A DNA stretch of 64,000 nt from Bdellovibrio sp. GTDB taxonomy: Bacteria > Bdellovibrionota > Bacteriovoracia > Bacteriovoracales > Bacteriovoracaceae. This document shows positions 16,944 to 25,893 of the stretch, one piece after another (the stretch's first letter is position 1; each line of letters begins with the position of its first letter). The stretch lies in NCBI GenBank assembly GCA_016187935.1, contig JACPIU010000012.1, positions 49,251-113,250 of the forward strand. The letters are read 5' to 3'. A program made the translations under genes and the position numbers. The notes under the pieces were generated by a model that saw only the letters and a program-made list of their open reading frames with translations, ran no database searches and was not told the DNA's origin.

Positions 16944-19855
16944 CCAAAAGAGGGTGTATCATCCGTTCCCAGACCAAAAGCTTGATGAAAATCTTCAGCC
17001 ATGGGGCCGATAAACGAATGCTCTTTAGCATCACCTTTGTAGTTCCATCGATAAAGAGGAAGCTCCATCAACCCTTCCAAAAATGATTCCGCCATGGAAT
17101 CCATCTCAACAAAATGCTCTTTGACTTTCCTGGAAGAACTATAAGACCAGCCGCCATTATATTTGGCCCAACGCCCCCCCCCTGAACACAGGAGGATGCT
17201 GTTGCCTTCTCCATTATCACAGTTGGCCCCCACCGATGTGGAATTCGCTACGGCCGATCCCCCTGCCCCTAACATCGTGGCGGAATCGCCATTGGCGAAG
17301 GTTAAATCACCCACGGCCGTCGACTGATAGCCAGCAGCATTCGAGTCAGCGCCAACCGCAATTGCCCAACCACTTGGACTCGATACTGTTGTATTTGTCC
17401 CAATCGAAACCGTATAGTTGCCACCTTGGGCGCGAGCATTATTCCCGAGAGCGGTACCTGAAACATTGTCACCCACCCCGGCGTTGTATCCAATGGCCAC
17501 ACCATTACTTGAACTACTGCTAACAGTGGCCCCATTTCCTATGGCTATCGCCCGGGAACCTGCGGCCATAACACTATCTCCTATCGCCAAACTGGATGTT
17601 CCACTGGCCGTGGACCCCGCCCCCACCGCAGTGGAACTGCTTCCTGAAGCCAGGGCCGAAAAACCTAGAGCATTTGAACGGCTGCCTGAAGCGACTGGCC
17701 CTGAACTTGTACTGAAGCAACAGGCCCCTTTCTTCATAATTAAGCAAAGAAAATCCAACGCAGATATGCATTCAAACTTACCGGCGCCAATGGCCGTTGA
17801 AGAGGCGCCCGTGGCCTGGGCCCGAATGCCTGAAGCAAAAGATGTATCCCCCGAAGCATTGGCGTTGTAGCCAAACGCACCTGCCTGATAGCCGGTGGCC
17901 GATGCAAGATGCCCTACGGCAATAGAAGAATCTCCGCTGGCGGTAGACTGCGAGCCCAAGGCCATGTTGTGGGAAAAAGTGGTTGCGTTGGCATCATAAC
18001 CTATGGCAACACTATAGGAATTTAAGGCATCTGCATTATAACCTATACCAATGGCATATCCGTTCTTGGCCACAGCATTGTAGCCTATCGCCACATTTTT
18101 CGAACCGCCTGAAACATTGCTTGAGTCTCCAGATCCGTTAAAAAGTCCCACCGACTCGGTCGAATACTTCCATTTATAATTAGCTTCAGTGAAAGCAAAC
18201 GTTGTGAAGTCGGTACTGTAATCAATCGTGCATGTTGTGGGAGGGGTGAACACAGCAACCGCCGTATAGGTCAAAGGCCCAGGCCCGTACGCCGTATTGA
18301 TCCGTCGGGCCATCCCCGTACAGGCAGCACGTTTCATGGCCGTATCATATCGTTCGCCGCCAATCTGGCACTGATTTGTGGGCGCGGACACCCATGTCCC
18401 TCCAATTCCCGTACACATGGTGGTGAAAAGGTTGTTGAAGTCACAACTTCCCGAATCGGGAGTGAAAGGATCCACGGTAGTCCAGGTTCCACCAAAAGTG
18501 GTACAAGCAAGTTGCTTTACTCTTTCATGCAAACCACACCTCTTGCCAACATTGTCCCACGAACCTCCGGCATCGGTGCATGTCTGTTGATTGCACATGG
18601 CCTTGGCCATGTTGGCGGCGCCAAACTGGGTAGTGGAAGCCGGATTACAGTTGATGGTACAGACAGCGTTTGTGGTGCCCGAACCTCCAAGGTTCGTATC
18701 CCCGCTGGGGACTCCCCCAATCGCCCGACAAGCACCAAAAGTCGTCTGCTGACAATAACTGTTTCCAGCACCTGAACCGTTGAAAGCCCCCGGGTCAGGA
18801 GAAAAAGTCGTATACCCATTGGCAGGGGAGGTTGAACCCCCTCCGGCCATGGTACAGGCCATTTGCCTTAAATCTTCAACGTTCACAATGGAGCAGCGAT
18901 CGTTCGTGCCGGTCAGACCGGCATCGGAGGTGAAGACTCCCCGAAAAGCAGCGCAAGCATCACGTTTGGTGACCTCGGACAAATCGCATACTCGACCAGT
19001 GGGACCTATCGGATTATCCACTGGGTCTCCCGGCAAGGGAGTCCCTCTTCCTGGTTGAGTGGTCGGCGTCCCTCTTCTCACTGCTCCCCCACCGCGCAGA
19101 AGCAATCCCCCCATTTCCTCACAAGCATAATCGGCCACCACATCCCGCAGGACACAACGGTTAGGCGGAGTTCCCGTACTATTTGGATACCAGCTGCCCC
19201 CTAGATCGGCACACATGCTCGCAGACATCGTATCCCAAGCGGTGTAACACCCCTGGATTGTTCCCGAGGTATCAATATCCGCATTTATAGTGATCAAGGT
19301 GACGGCAGGCCCGGGCAGGATGGCCTGGGGGCTGACGGGCTGAAAAGTCACCTGCAAATCCATCTGCCGCAATTCACGAACAGCTGGTGGCCAAGCCGAA
19401 GCCATTTCGCTGGGGTTGACCACCAACTGCATGCCTTGGATTGTGAGCTTGCGGTCAATCATGCCTTTGTTGCCGGGAACGCCAGCAACATAATTTTCAT
19501 AATAGGTGATGGGCGTAATGGCCACACCGCTTCGGGTGCTACGAATAATGGCGTTTAGCGGATTTGTGGCCGTAGAAGAAGTGTACGTAAAGGGAGTTGC
19601 GGTAAAAGTATTGGTGCAAACCTCTTCGTCGGAGAGGTACATTCTCATTCTATTCAGAACGTCGATGTATTCGTATCGCAATTCGATGTCTTTTTTGCCT
19701 TTGGTGGCCTGTTGGAGCACCTGGGTCAAGGCGAGGGCCAATCCCCCCATCATGCCTGCAGCAATCAACATTTCAACAAGAGTAAAACCGCTATTTCGGC
19801 CTAACTTGCGCCGAAATGTCTGTCTAAACCGACAAAGCAACTTTAAGAGTCCCAT
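16874..19855 (-). CDS. Prepilin N-terminus fused to YadA-head-like repeats and S74-type chaperone end (frameshifted tail)
   Basis: 993 residues as read. Residues 20-45 are a type IV prepilin leader and helix (GRNSGFTLVEMLIAAGM, cleavage after Gly by PilD-type peptidase, Glu5 kept). A Cys-rich middle (about residues 200-550) repeats CxxxGGxW units. Residues about 575-900 form YadA-head-like repeats (SVAIGYDA, TAVGAGSTASG, LAIGDSV). The end (SSRKVKEHFVEMDSMAE, YRWNYKG, FIGPMAEDF) resembles the peptidase S74 intramolecular chaperone. The coiled-coil tail is missing from this frame but is present in the next frame down to 16824, so one base is lost near 16941-16943. Probably a surface adhesin or fibre carried on a pilus-like base. 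Ribosome site GGGAAG supports the start. Confidence 0.85.
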   Translation of the reverse strand: MGLLKLLCRFRQTFRRKLGRNSGFTLVEMLIAAGMMGGLALALTQVLQQATKGKKDIELRYEYIDVLNRMRMYLSDEEVCTNTFTATPFTYTSSTATNPLNAIIRSTRSGVAITPITYYENYVAGVPGNKGMIDRKLTIQGMQLVVNPSEMASAWPPAVRELRQMDLQVTFQPVSPQAILPGPAVTLITINADIDTSGTIQGCYTAWDTMSASMCADLGGSWYPNSTGTPPNRCVLRDVVADYACEEMGGLLLRGGGAVRRGTPTTQPGRGTPLPGDPVDNPIGPTGRVCDLSEVTKRDACAAFRGVFTSDAGLTGTNDRCSIVNVEDLRQMACTMAGGGSTSPANGYTTFSPDPGAFNGSGAGNSYCQQTTFGACRAIGGVPSGDTNLGGSGTTNAVCTINCNPASTTQFGAANMAKAMCNQQTCTDAGGSWDNVGKRCGLHERVKQLACTTFGGTWTTVDPFTPDSGSCDFNNLFTTMCTGIGGTWVSAPTNQCQIGGERYDTAMKRAACTGMARRINTAYGPGPLTYTAVAVFTPPTTCTIDYSTDFTTFAFTEANYKWKYSTESVGLFNGSGDSSNVSGGSKNVAIGYNAVAKNGYAIGIGYNADALNSYSVAIGYDANATTFSHNMALGSQSTASGDSSIAVGHLASATGYQAGAFGYNANASGDTSFASGIRAQATGASSTAIGAGKFECISALDFLCLIMKKGACCFSTSSGPVASGSRSNALGFSALASGSSSTAVGAGSTASGTSSLAIGDSVMAAGSRAIAIGNGATVSSSSSNGVAIGYNAGVGDNVSGTALGNNARAQGGNYTVSIGTNTTVSSPSGWAIAVGADSNAAGYQSTAVGDLTFANGDSATMLGAGGSAVANSTSVGANCDNGEGNSILLCSGGGRWAKYNGGWSYSSSRKVKEHFVEMDSMAESFLEGLMELPLYRWNYKGDAKEHSFIGPMAEDFHQAFGLGTDDTPSFGNMSILMASPSIFKRKSTNWSRK

Positions 19856-20077
19856 ATCAACTTCCCACGTTTTTCGATACTAACTGCTAAAAAATAATAA
19901 AACTTTGGATAATCATATCACAAAATATTTTGAGAGAAGTTTTTTACAGATAAAAATCTTGTTGAATTCAATAATATACAGAAACTAACGGAAAATATTG
20001 GCCCCATTAAATCTTGCGAAAATATGTGTACAATAAACGGTATGCCCACTTGATGTGGCATATTTTTAGGACACCTC

Positions 20078-20422
20078 ATGCGAATTGTAATGCTTGTATT
20101 ATTTTTATCTCTCTGTCTGATACTTTTCGGCTACGGTTGTGGAAAAGAATCTCTTAATAAAACCAGTACTTCCAGTGGGTTGTTGAGTATATCCTCTACC
20201 GGAAATACATGTTCTACCGACCCTCGTTGTGTCGCTGCCTGTGAAGATTTTGAACGCCAATGCCTGCGAAACCTCGCCCCCGATTTTAACCCCTCGGCCC
20301 AACAAAAATCACAATGCGCCAAAGTCAAGGCCCAATGTTTGACGATGGACCCAAAAACCGTGCTCGGCCCTCTTTACCAAGCGCCAACTCCAATGCCTAC
20401 ACAAAATCCATCCCCGCGTTAG
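20078..20422 (+). CDS. Small lipoprotein, cysteine-rich
   Basis: 114 residues with a lipoprotein signal (lipobox FGYGC) and ribosome site AGGAC. The mature protein has a Ser/Thr linker, then a helical domain with paired Cys (CSTDPRCVAAC, QCLRN, QCAKVKAQC) and a Pro-rich tail. Divergent from the prepilin-fusion operon. Function unknown. Confidence 0.75.
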   Translation: MRIVMLVLFLSLCLILFGYGCGKESLNKTSTSSGLLSISSTGNTCSTDPRCVAACEDFERQCLRNLAPDFNPSAQQKSQCAKVKAQCLTMDPKTVLGPLYQAPTPMPTQNPSPR

Positions 20423-20461
20423 GGTTAGGGACGGCCCGCCCATTTAAGGAATTACGCTGAA

Positions 20462-20542
20462 TAAACTCAATGTTGACTTTGCAGCGCGGACACTTGTTCG
20501 GCCACATTCCTCTCCCGGTTTGGTGAAAGCAGTGTAAAATAA
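20462..20542 (+). pseudogene. Direct repeat copy 2: relic of the tapT 5' end
   Basis: Read on the minus strand it still encodes WPNKCPRCKVNIEF behind GGGAGAGGA and an ATG, matching the zinc-cluster start of tapT at 14.2 kb. The reading frame then runs into unrelated sequence, so no DTW domain remains. It is in the same orientation as copy 1 and lacks 11 bases relative to it. A truncated duplicate. Confidence 0.7.
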
Positions 20543-20552
20543 ATGCTTGTCT

Positions 20553-20900
20553 ATGAGAACAGCTATTCCACCGATCGTCTTTGTTATTTCTGCCTTACTT
20601 TTGTTCGGAACCATTCATGCTTTTTATATGCATTATCACAAAAAAATCTTTGGTGAATACAGCGTGTTGGTCAAGTCTCACGACAAACTGGCGGCGGTAA
20701 TATTTTCCTTAATCTTTTCCCTTTTTCTCTTTTTGTGTCCCTTGTTCTTTATCGATGACCTGTATTTCTGGATCACAGGTCTTGAATGGCCCGAAAATGA
20801 GATTCCGCGCTGGCTGTTTACCCTGGTGTATATTTTGGAATACTTCGGGATGGCCAGTTTTTTGGGGTTTCAGGAGTACAAAAAACGCCTCAAAAAATAG
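20553..20900 (+). CDS. Small membrane protein, three predicted helices
   Basis: About 115 residues starting MRTAIPPIVF. Three hydrophobic stretches: residues 5-25, 47-70 (VIFSLIFSLFLFLCPLFFI) and 90-108. A Lys-rich C-terminus ends KKRLKK. No family recognised. It starts right after the tapT relic, which suggests that the original chromosome had tapT divergent from this gene. Confidence 0.6.
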   Translation: MRTAIPPIVFVISALLLFGTIHAFYMHYHKKIFGEYSVLVKSHDKLAAVIFSLIFSLFLFLCPLFFIDDLYFWITGLEWPENEIPRWLFTLVYILEYFGMASFLGFQEYKKRLKK

Positions 20901-21000
20901 GCAAGCAAGTTCCTATGAAATGTCAGTTCAAGGCAACGTCCCAACCCAAAAACAACACCTTATTTATTTATCGTGCAGAATTTCAAACCAGATTACAATG

Positions 21001-21474
21001 TTATCCATGACTATTTCGGGACTTACCACATTTTTCAGACAGTCCGGCCTCTTTCAGGCGCTGATCGCAGGGGGCATTGTTGGACTCGCGATGTTCACTT
21101 TCTCGCACATTTTCCAGGCCCCTGTGGAGAAGCATTCTGATCTGCAAATTAGCGCGGCTGCAACCACCAGTATCAGTATGGTTGTCTCCTACATCAGCTC
21201 GAGCAGTGTTGAGCAAGTCGAGGTATTCAGTCCTGCAGTCACGGTTCAGTCCTGGCCACCAACCCCACGCGGTGGGGGCATCTTGCCGGCCTCGGATGTT
21301 TTGCACCAAGATCTGTTTATGGTTGGCCTGAGTGGAGTTATTCCTCCACCTGTATTTACTTTTATTCTTCCCGCCTCTTTCTCCTACCTCCTCAGTTCAC
21401 TTTCAATATTAAATTCATCGACCAGCAATAACAATAATCTGCAAGTGTTTCGTAACCATAAGGAAGTTTTGTGA
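21001..21474 (+). CDS. Degenerate prepilin-like protein
   Basis: Up to 157 residues. Near the start, FRQSGLFQALIAGGIVGLAMF resembles a type IV prepilin helix (QSGF-x-x-VEALIAGGIVG) but is two residues short after the Gly and has Gln where Glu5 is expected, so processing and assembly are doubtful. The rest is low in recognisable structure and ends in a Ser/Asn-rich tail. The stop overlaps the GTG start of the next, intact prepilin gene (GTGA), which argues that it is still translated. Could equally be a decayed minor pilin. The start is uncertain (an ATG at 20919 is in frame). Confidence 0.42.
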   Translation, partial: LSMTISGLTTFFRQSGLFQALIAGGIVGLAMFTFSHIFQAPVEKHSDLQISAAATTSISMVVSYISSSSVEQVEVFSPAVTVQSWPPTPRGGGILPASDVLHQDLFMVGLSGVIPPPVFTFILPASFSYLLSSLSILNSSTSNNNNLQVFRNHKEVL

Positions 21475-23798
21475 AGGCATTTTTTGGTAAATTTTTCCCG
21501 GGCGAAAGAGGTTTCTCACTGGTAGAAATTATGATCGCTGCAGGCATGCTGGGGATTATCTCCATGGGTGTCATGCAGATGATGTCCAATATGCAGAGGG
21601 GGCAGAAGGCCATTGCGCAAACCTCAGAGAGAGAAAGTCTTGCCTATGAAATTAGGCTTGCCCTCCGTGACAGAACGGGTTGTCGTAGAACATTTGCCGC
21701 TGGATTCATCAATACCGGGACCGGGAGCGGCACCAGTATTGGTGTTCCTTTTAACCCGGCCCCTGCCACGGTAACAGGCACTGGTGCTGCACCTGGCTTG
21801 ACGTGGGCGACACCTGCGGCCGGCACCATCTATAACGCAGACGGCGGCGTTGTCGCCGCGCCAGGACCAGGACAGATTTATGGTTCAGGCGGGCAGGGTC
21901 GAATTGAGTTTACAAGTCTTCAAATCTTTGATGAGGACGGCACTGCCAATCCTAATGACGGTCTAACCCCAGGAATCGGCGTAGTCCGCCTCAATTTCAC
22001 CAAGCAAGGAACTCAAGGGGCGACACTTGGTTCAATGACGACAGTGGAACAGTTTCGAGTTCAGTTTGTGTTAAATGGTGCAGGAAACGTTGTTGATTGT
22101 TTTTCTGATGAGGCCGAGTACGTGCGTGCCACATGTAGTGCTTTGAACGGCGGTCTAGCGGGAGCTGAATGTCATAATATTAGGATTGGTGATAACGCCA
22201 ATATTGCGCCCATGCCTGACGTTCCGGCGGCACAATTACCATCAGCGCTGACTTTAGATGGTGATCTGCTTATTACAAATGCGGGAAATACCGGACCAGG
22301 TCGTGGAGTAGGAGGCGCCATTGGTGTAAATATGGCCCCTACCAGGGCAGGAAGTGTTGATATTCTTGGCTCACTGTCTGTTGGGACATCAAGCGCACTT
22401 GTAGGTGCTCCTAATGATGGTGGGGCCATCTTCTCAAATTATGTGAGAGTGGGAAATGCCGGAACCATAACAGGTGGAGCAACGGGTAATGTTTCCATGG
22501 GGGGAAGCCTGGGTATTGGAACTCTTACGTTAAAAACAGGCAATGGTCATGTTAATTTTACCGGAGATCTAAGCGGTGTGGGATCGGGTTATTTTGGGCA
22601 ATTGATCACAGGAAATAATGGATTAACCGTCAATAATGTCATAACAACACTTAATGCAAATTCAGCAGCGTTAGCAACTTCTGTGCAAATAAATGCAGCT
22701 AATGGAAATAGAGCTTTGCTGATCAATGGAGGCGGTGACATTTCGTTTAATAGTAATACGTCTCAATTAGATTTTATGGGAGGAGGAAACAACGGTGTGA
22801 CGCTCGATGTTTCTGGAGCCAATGATAGATTTCGAGTTCAGGCAAACCGTTTAACGTTAATTGACCCCGATGCTGCGTTCGCCCCAACACTTCGCATAGA
22901 GTCACAGAGCGCAACTGCGGATCCTACATTGAGCTTCAATAATTCTTTAACGGCAATTACTTTATATAAGGCCCTGGATGATGACCTGCGAATATCGTCG
23001 GGAGATTGGCTACAGATTTATGAAACACGCCAAGGGCAGGTCGGGGCTTGGTCAAGAGTAGTTACCGAGGATTATATTAGGAATTTAATAGTGGCGAGCG
23101 TTAGCACGACTAAATGGGAGCTGCTTTCTGAGAATATCATTGAAGCTGTTTATGGAGTTTCAGAGAACAGTTTTGGATACGCCATGCTGGAATATCTGTG
23201 TTCTCGTTTTAAAGTAAACCGCGAGTCTCCAGACGGCGCTCTCTCTTATATGTCATGGGACAACACTAACAAATATTGCGCTTTTACTGATTGGTATGAC
23301 GATATTCCGGACTTTACCTGTCCATCAGATCAATTTTTGTATGCTCTTGGCAGTTCTGTTACCAGCGGTACGGCGTGTAGAAAATTGCCCAGTATTTCAA
23401 ATGCACCGACACAACAAAATATTATTGGCAATCAATATCATGTCCAAATGTGCATAGAACTCGCTTCCCAGCCTGATGGTGATATAAAATGCGTACGGAA
23501 AAGGAGATTTAATGTGGAGGCGTCAGGTTCGGGTTGTTGCACTGACAGTTCTTGTTGTGCAACTGTCGGAGACTCTCTAGCGTGTGGAGCAGGTTGGACG
23601 GAATCGATTGGTAATACAAAGTATTGTGCGACAAGAGATAATGCTTATCCCACTCAACGCGTTGATACTGTCCAAGGCCAATACCATGTTGCCAGATTAC
23701 AGGTTCTAGGCTCTTCTTGGTGCTGGGATACCAATAACTATATCAACTTCTATTGGCGGGAGTGCGTGAGGCAAGCGACTTCTTTTTTTAATGATTAG
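21471..23798 (+). CDS. Prepilin N-terminus fused to fibre-like passenger
   Basis: 775 residues from a GTG behind AAGGAAG. Prepilin motif RGFSLVEIMIAAGMLG at residues 13-28. A pilin-like region follows to about 240. Then a long low-complexity beta-rich region (about 255-540) has Gly/Asn/Thr repeats such as LTLDGDLLITNAG and VSMGGSLGIGTL, like phage tail-fibre shafts. The Cys-rich C-terminal domain (about 560-775) includes SGCCTDSSCCATVG. No S74 end is seen, unlike the paralogous gene at 16.9-19.9 kb. Heads a four-gene operon with the next three genes. Likely surface fibre or adhesin. Confidence 0.82.
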   Translation: MKAFFGKFFPGERGFSLVEIMIAAGMLGIISMGVMQMMSNMQRGQKAIAQTSERESLAYEIRLALRDRTGCRRTFAAGFINTGTGSGTSIGVPFNPAPATVTGTGAAPGLTWATPAAGTIYNADGGVVAAPGPGQIYGSGGQGRIEFTSLQIFDEDGTANPNDGLTPGIGVVRLNFTKQGTQGATLGSMTTVEQFRVQFVLNGAGNVVDCFSDEAEYVRATCSALNGGLAGAECHNIRIGDNANIAPMPDVPAAQLPSALTLDGDLLITNAGNTGPGRGVGGAIGVNMAPTRAGSVDILGSLSVGTSSALVGAPNDGGAIFSNYVRVGNAGTITGGATGNVSMGGSLGIGTLTLKTGNGHVNFTGDLSGVGSGYFGQLITGNNGLTVNNVITTLNANSAALATSVQINAANGNRALLINGGGDISFNSNTSQLDFMGGGNNGVTLDVSGANDRFRVQANRLTLIDPDAAFAPTLRIESQSATADPTLSFNNSLTAITLYKALDDDLRISSGDWLQIYETRQGQVGAWSRVVTEDYIRNLIVASVSTTKWELLSENIIEAVYGVSENSFGYAMLEYLCSRFKVNRESPDGALSYMSWDNTNKYCAFTDWYDDIPDFTCPSDQFLYALGSSVTSGTACRKLPSISNAPTQQNIIGNQYHVQMCIELASQPDGDIKCVRKRRFNVEASGSGCCTDSSCCATVGDSLACGAGWTESIGNTKYCATRDNAYPTQRVDTVQGQYHVARLQVLGSSWCWDTNNYINFYWRECVRQATSFFND

Positions 23799-23818
23799 CA
23801 ATTTTTTGGGGTTTATAT

Positions 23819-24115
23819 ATGCAAAATTTCTATTTCATTATCCTATTGTTAACTTTGCCGGTAACCGTCAAAGCAATTGACGGCGTTACCTGTATCCAGA
23901 ATTTACGAGGCGGCTATGATTGTTCAAATGGGTTGACATTATTATCGCCTGAAGAATCTAGGGAGGAAAAGGCACGTCAAGAACTCGAGAAAACAAAGCA
24001 ACAGCCAAATTATAAGCCTGGAGTGCCAGCAGGGGCCGGCGGAGAGGACAAAATGACTGTCAAAAAACAGGAACAGGCAAACTTAACCAAACCCGATATT
24101 CAAGAAGAGCCATGA
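23819..24115 (+). CDS. Small secreted protein in the second prepilin operon
   Basis: 98 residues with a signal peptide (IILLLTLPVTVKA), two Cys in CIQNLRGGYDC and a Lys/Glu/Gln-rich tail. Twenty bases after the prepilin fusion. Its stop overlaps the next start (ATGA). Function unknown. Confidence 0.7.
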   Translation: MQNFYFIILLLTLPVTVKAIDGVTCIQNLRGGYDCSNGLTLLSPEESREEKARQELEKTKQQPNYKPGVPAGAGGEDKMTVKKQEQANLTKPDIQEEP

Positions 24116-25284
24116 GGATATCGCATACATTATTTATTTGTCTCACTATGTATTTAGCTATCGAGGTTCGTTCCGGGGAGATTTTCCCTGAAAATACCTT
24201 AGATAGTGCCGAATATGTTTTATATTACGAAATTATGAGCGAAGGCGATCCTCCGGCCCTTGCAAATTTGCCAGGGAGCGGCAGATATGTACCAGCACCG
24301 CCAAAACGCATTCTAAGAATTAAAAAAACTCCTCCGCAGATAAAGCTGGTGCCCGTAAAAAGCGCCACCCCAGGATTCCCAGAATTGAGCTTGACCAAGG
24401 ATGGAGTCTTCCTTAATGGCAAATTGATTTGTTCTTGGTCCTATCGGAAGTATAATAGCGGGATAAATCATGGCGCTGGAGTGATGCTTAGAGGCTGTCC
24501 AAGTTGGGTACCTTTTAAGACCTATGATGGAGGTCTTGAATTTGGTGAAGTTAAAATTTTACTATCTATCCCCTATACAAAAAAAGAAGGGAACCAAGTT
24601 ACAGTCAAATTATTTGAAGGAATGGAATTTGTAGGGGAACTACCAAAACTGAAGCAATCTTGGTTGAATAGATTATCACGAAAGAAAACGGATGCGATCA
24701 TAATAAAAAAACTCTTTGATCTCGACAAAAATCTTCTGCAGTTTTTATCTTTAGGTAAGAAATGCTTCGCTGGAAAAAATTGGCAAGAATGTCTTGGGAC
24801 TCTAATCCCAAAAAGAAGATCATATTTTATTTGGGATGAGCATGTAGAAAGTTCTCCCATTGTCTGTCCCATTAATAAAAAATTTAAAGAATTAACCTAT
24901 AACGAGTATGTCAATTGTTTGGCTGAAAATATTGAACTAAAAAAAGAGCTTCAAACTTGTTTTTCACACAAATCAGATGAGTATCAATCTATCTGGCTAA
25001 AAGATGTGTTGAAACTTGTGAGCGAAGTGTCTCAATTGCAGGCAGTTTTAAGGGGGGAAGAAAACGTAGCATTAGAATTGGATGGCACATATTTCAAATG
25101 TAAGGTGGCCAGAATAGGCAAGAAATGGAATATGACTGCAATTGTTCCCAATCTGAAGAGGATTATCCAGGAACAGGCTGACGCTCTTTTAGTTTTGAAG
25201 GGGCCAGATACATGGCCCTTTAAAAAGATTAGTCCGGTTGAATCAGGCGAAGCTCTCAATAATTATTTCATTCTCAGAAGGTAA
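24112..25284 (+). CDS. Secreted protein of unknown function in the second prepilin operon
   Basis: 390 residues with a signal peptide (FICLTMYLAIEVRSG). The middle has a Trp/Cys-containing segment (GKLICSWSYRKYNSG, MLRGCPSWVPF) that looks beta-rich. The second half is helical with scattered Cys. No family recognised. Overlaps the upstream gene by four bases and is followed after 12 bases by the next one, so it is part of the prepilin operon, perhaps an assembly or anchoring partner. Confidence 0.7.
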   Translation: MRISHTLFICLTMYLAIEVRSGEIFPENTLDSAEYVLYYEIMSEGDPPALANLPGSGRYVPAPPKRILRIKKTPPQIKLVPVKSATPGFPELSLTKDGVFLNGKLICSWSYRKYNSGINHGAGVMLRGCPSWVPFKTYDGGLEFGEVKILLSIPYTKKEGNQVTVKLFEGMEFVGELPKLKQSWLNRLSRKKTDAIIIKKLFDLDKNLLQFLSLGKKCFAGKNWQECLGTLIPKRRSYFIWDEHVESSPIVCPINKKFKELTYNEYVNCLAENIELKKELQTCFSHKSDEYQSIWLKDVLKLVSEVSQLQAVLRGEENVALELDGTYFKCKVARIGKKWNMTAIVPNLKRIIQEQADALLVLKGPDTWPFKKISPVESGEALNNYFILRR

Positions 25285-25296
25285 AAGGTGTTGACT

Positions 25297-25893
25297 ATGA
25301 ACATACGGGAGAAAACAATTACGATCAAATTCCTTGGCATTGTTTTTTTTTCTATGACAGGAATAGATAGAGCCTATGCTATACCAGAGGAGTACTACAA
25401 CACAATAAGTTCAACGGAAGCATACCAGAAGAAAATGGGTATTGTTGCCCAAGTGGCCAATAAAGTTAAGGCACGGAAAGATAAGAAGGAAAAAAGAGAA
25501 GGTACGCAAAGAATAAAATTAGATCCAAATAAGTTTATCGAACTGGCACGTATTGAAAGACAAAGGCAACAAGCAGAATTGGGAACCCAACCAACCGATG
25601 GTGTTAATGTCCAAGAGAATGACGGAGCTAGTGTCATCAAAACTCCCAATAATCAAAAAGACCTAGAAGAAAATGCTGGCCCTCTACTCATATTGGCTCC
25701 CAATGAAAAGGCGAATGGGAATGATAAAGCAGCACCGGTCACCAGTGGAGAAGATACCGAATGGCAAACCATCGCCCCCCTAGGCCCCAATATTAGAAAA
25801 AAAGAGGCCGGGCCAGAAACTCCCAAAATCACCCCCGAAGAGGGAAAATATCAGAAGGAAAAAGAAGAATTTTTGAAGAAGGTCAAGAAATAG
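25297..25893 (+). CDS. Secreted charged protein, last gene of the second prepilin operon
   Basis: About 198 residues starting MNIREKTI (a GTG at 25288 is also in frame). A signal peptide ends near DRAYA. The rest is highly charged and low in hydrophobic residues (KVKARKDKKEKREG, repeated EE/KE), probably extended or coiled coil. Comparable in position and character to the charged protein at 16348-16821 in the first prepilin operon. Confidence 0.68.
   Translation: MNIREKTITIKFLGIVFFSMTGIDRAYAIPEEYYNTISSTEAYQKKMGIVAQVANKVKARKDKKEKREGTQRIKLDPNKFIELARIERQRQQAELGTQPTDGVNVQENDGASVIKTPNNQKDLEENAGPLLILAPNEKANGNDKAAPVTSGEDTEWQTIAPLGPNIRKKEAGPETPKITPEEGKYQKEKEEFLKKVKK

Noticed and set aside
21001..21309. 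102-residue minus-strand frame opposite the degenerate prepilin
   Set aside because: Arg/Asn-rich, no start signal, and the plus strand has a recognisable prepilin-like helix.
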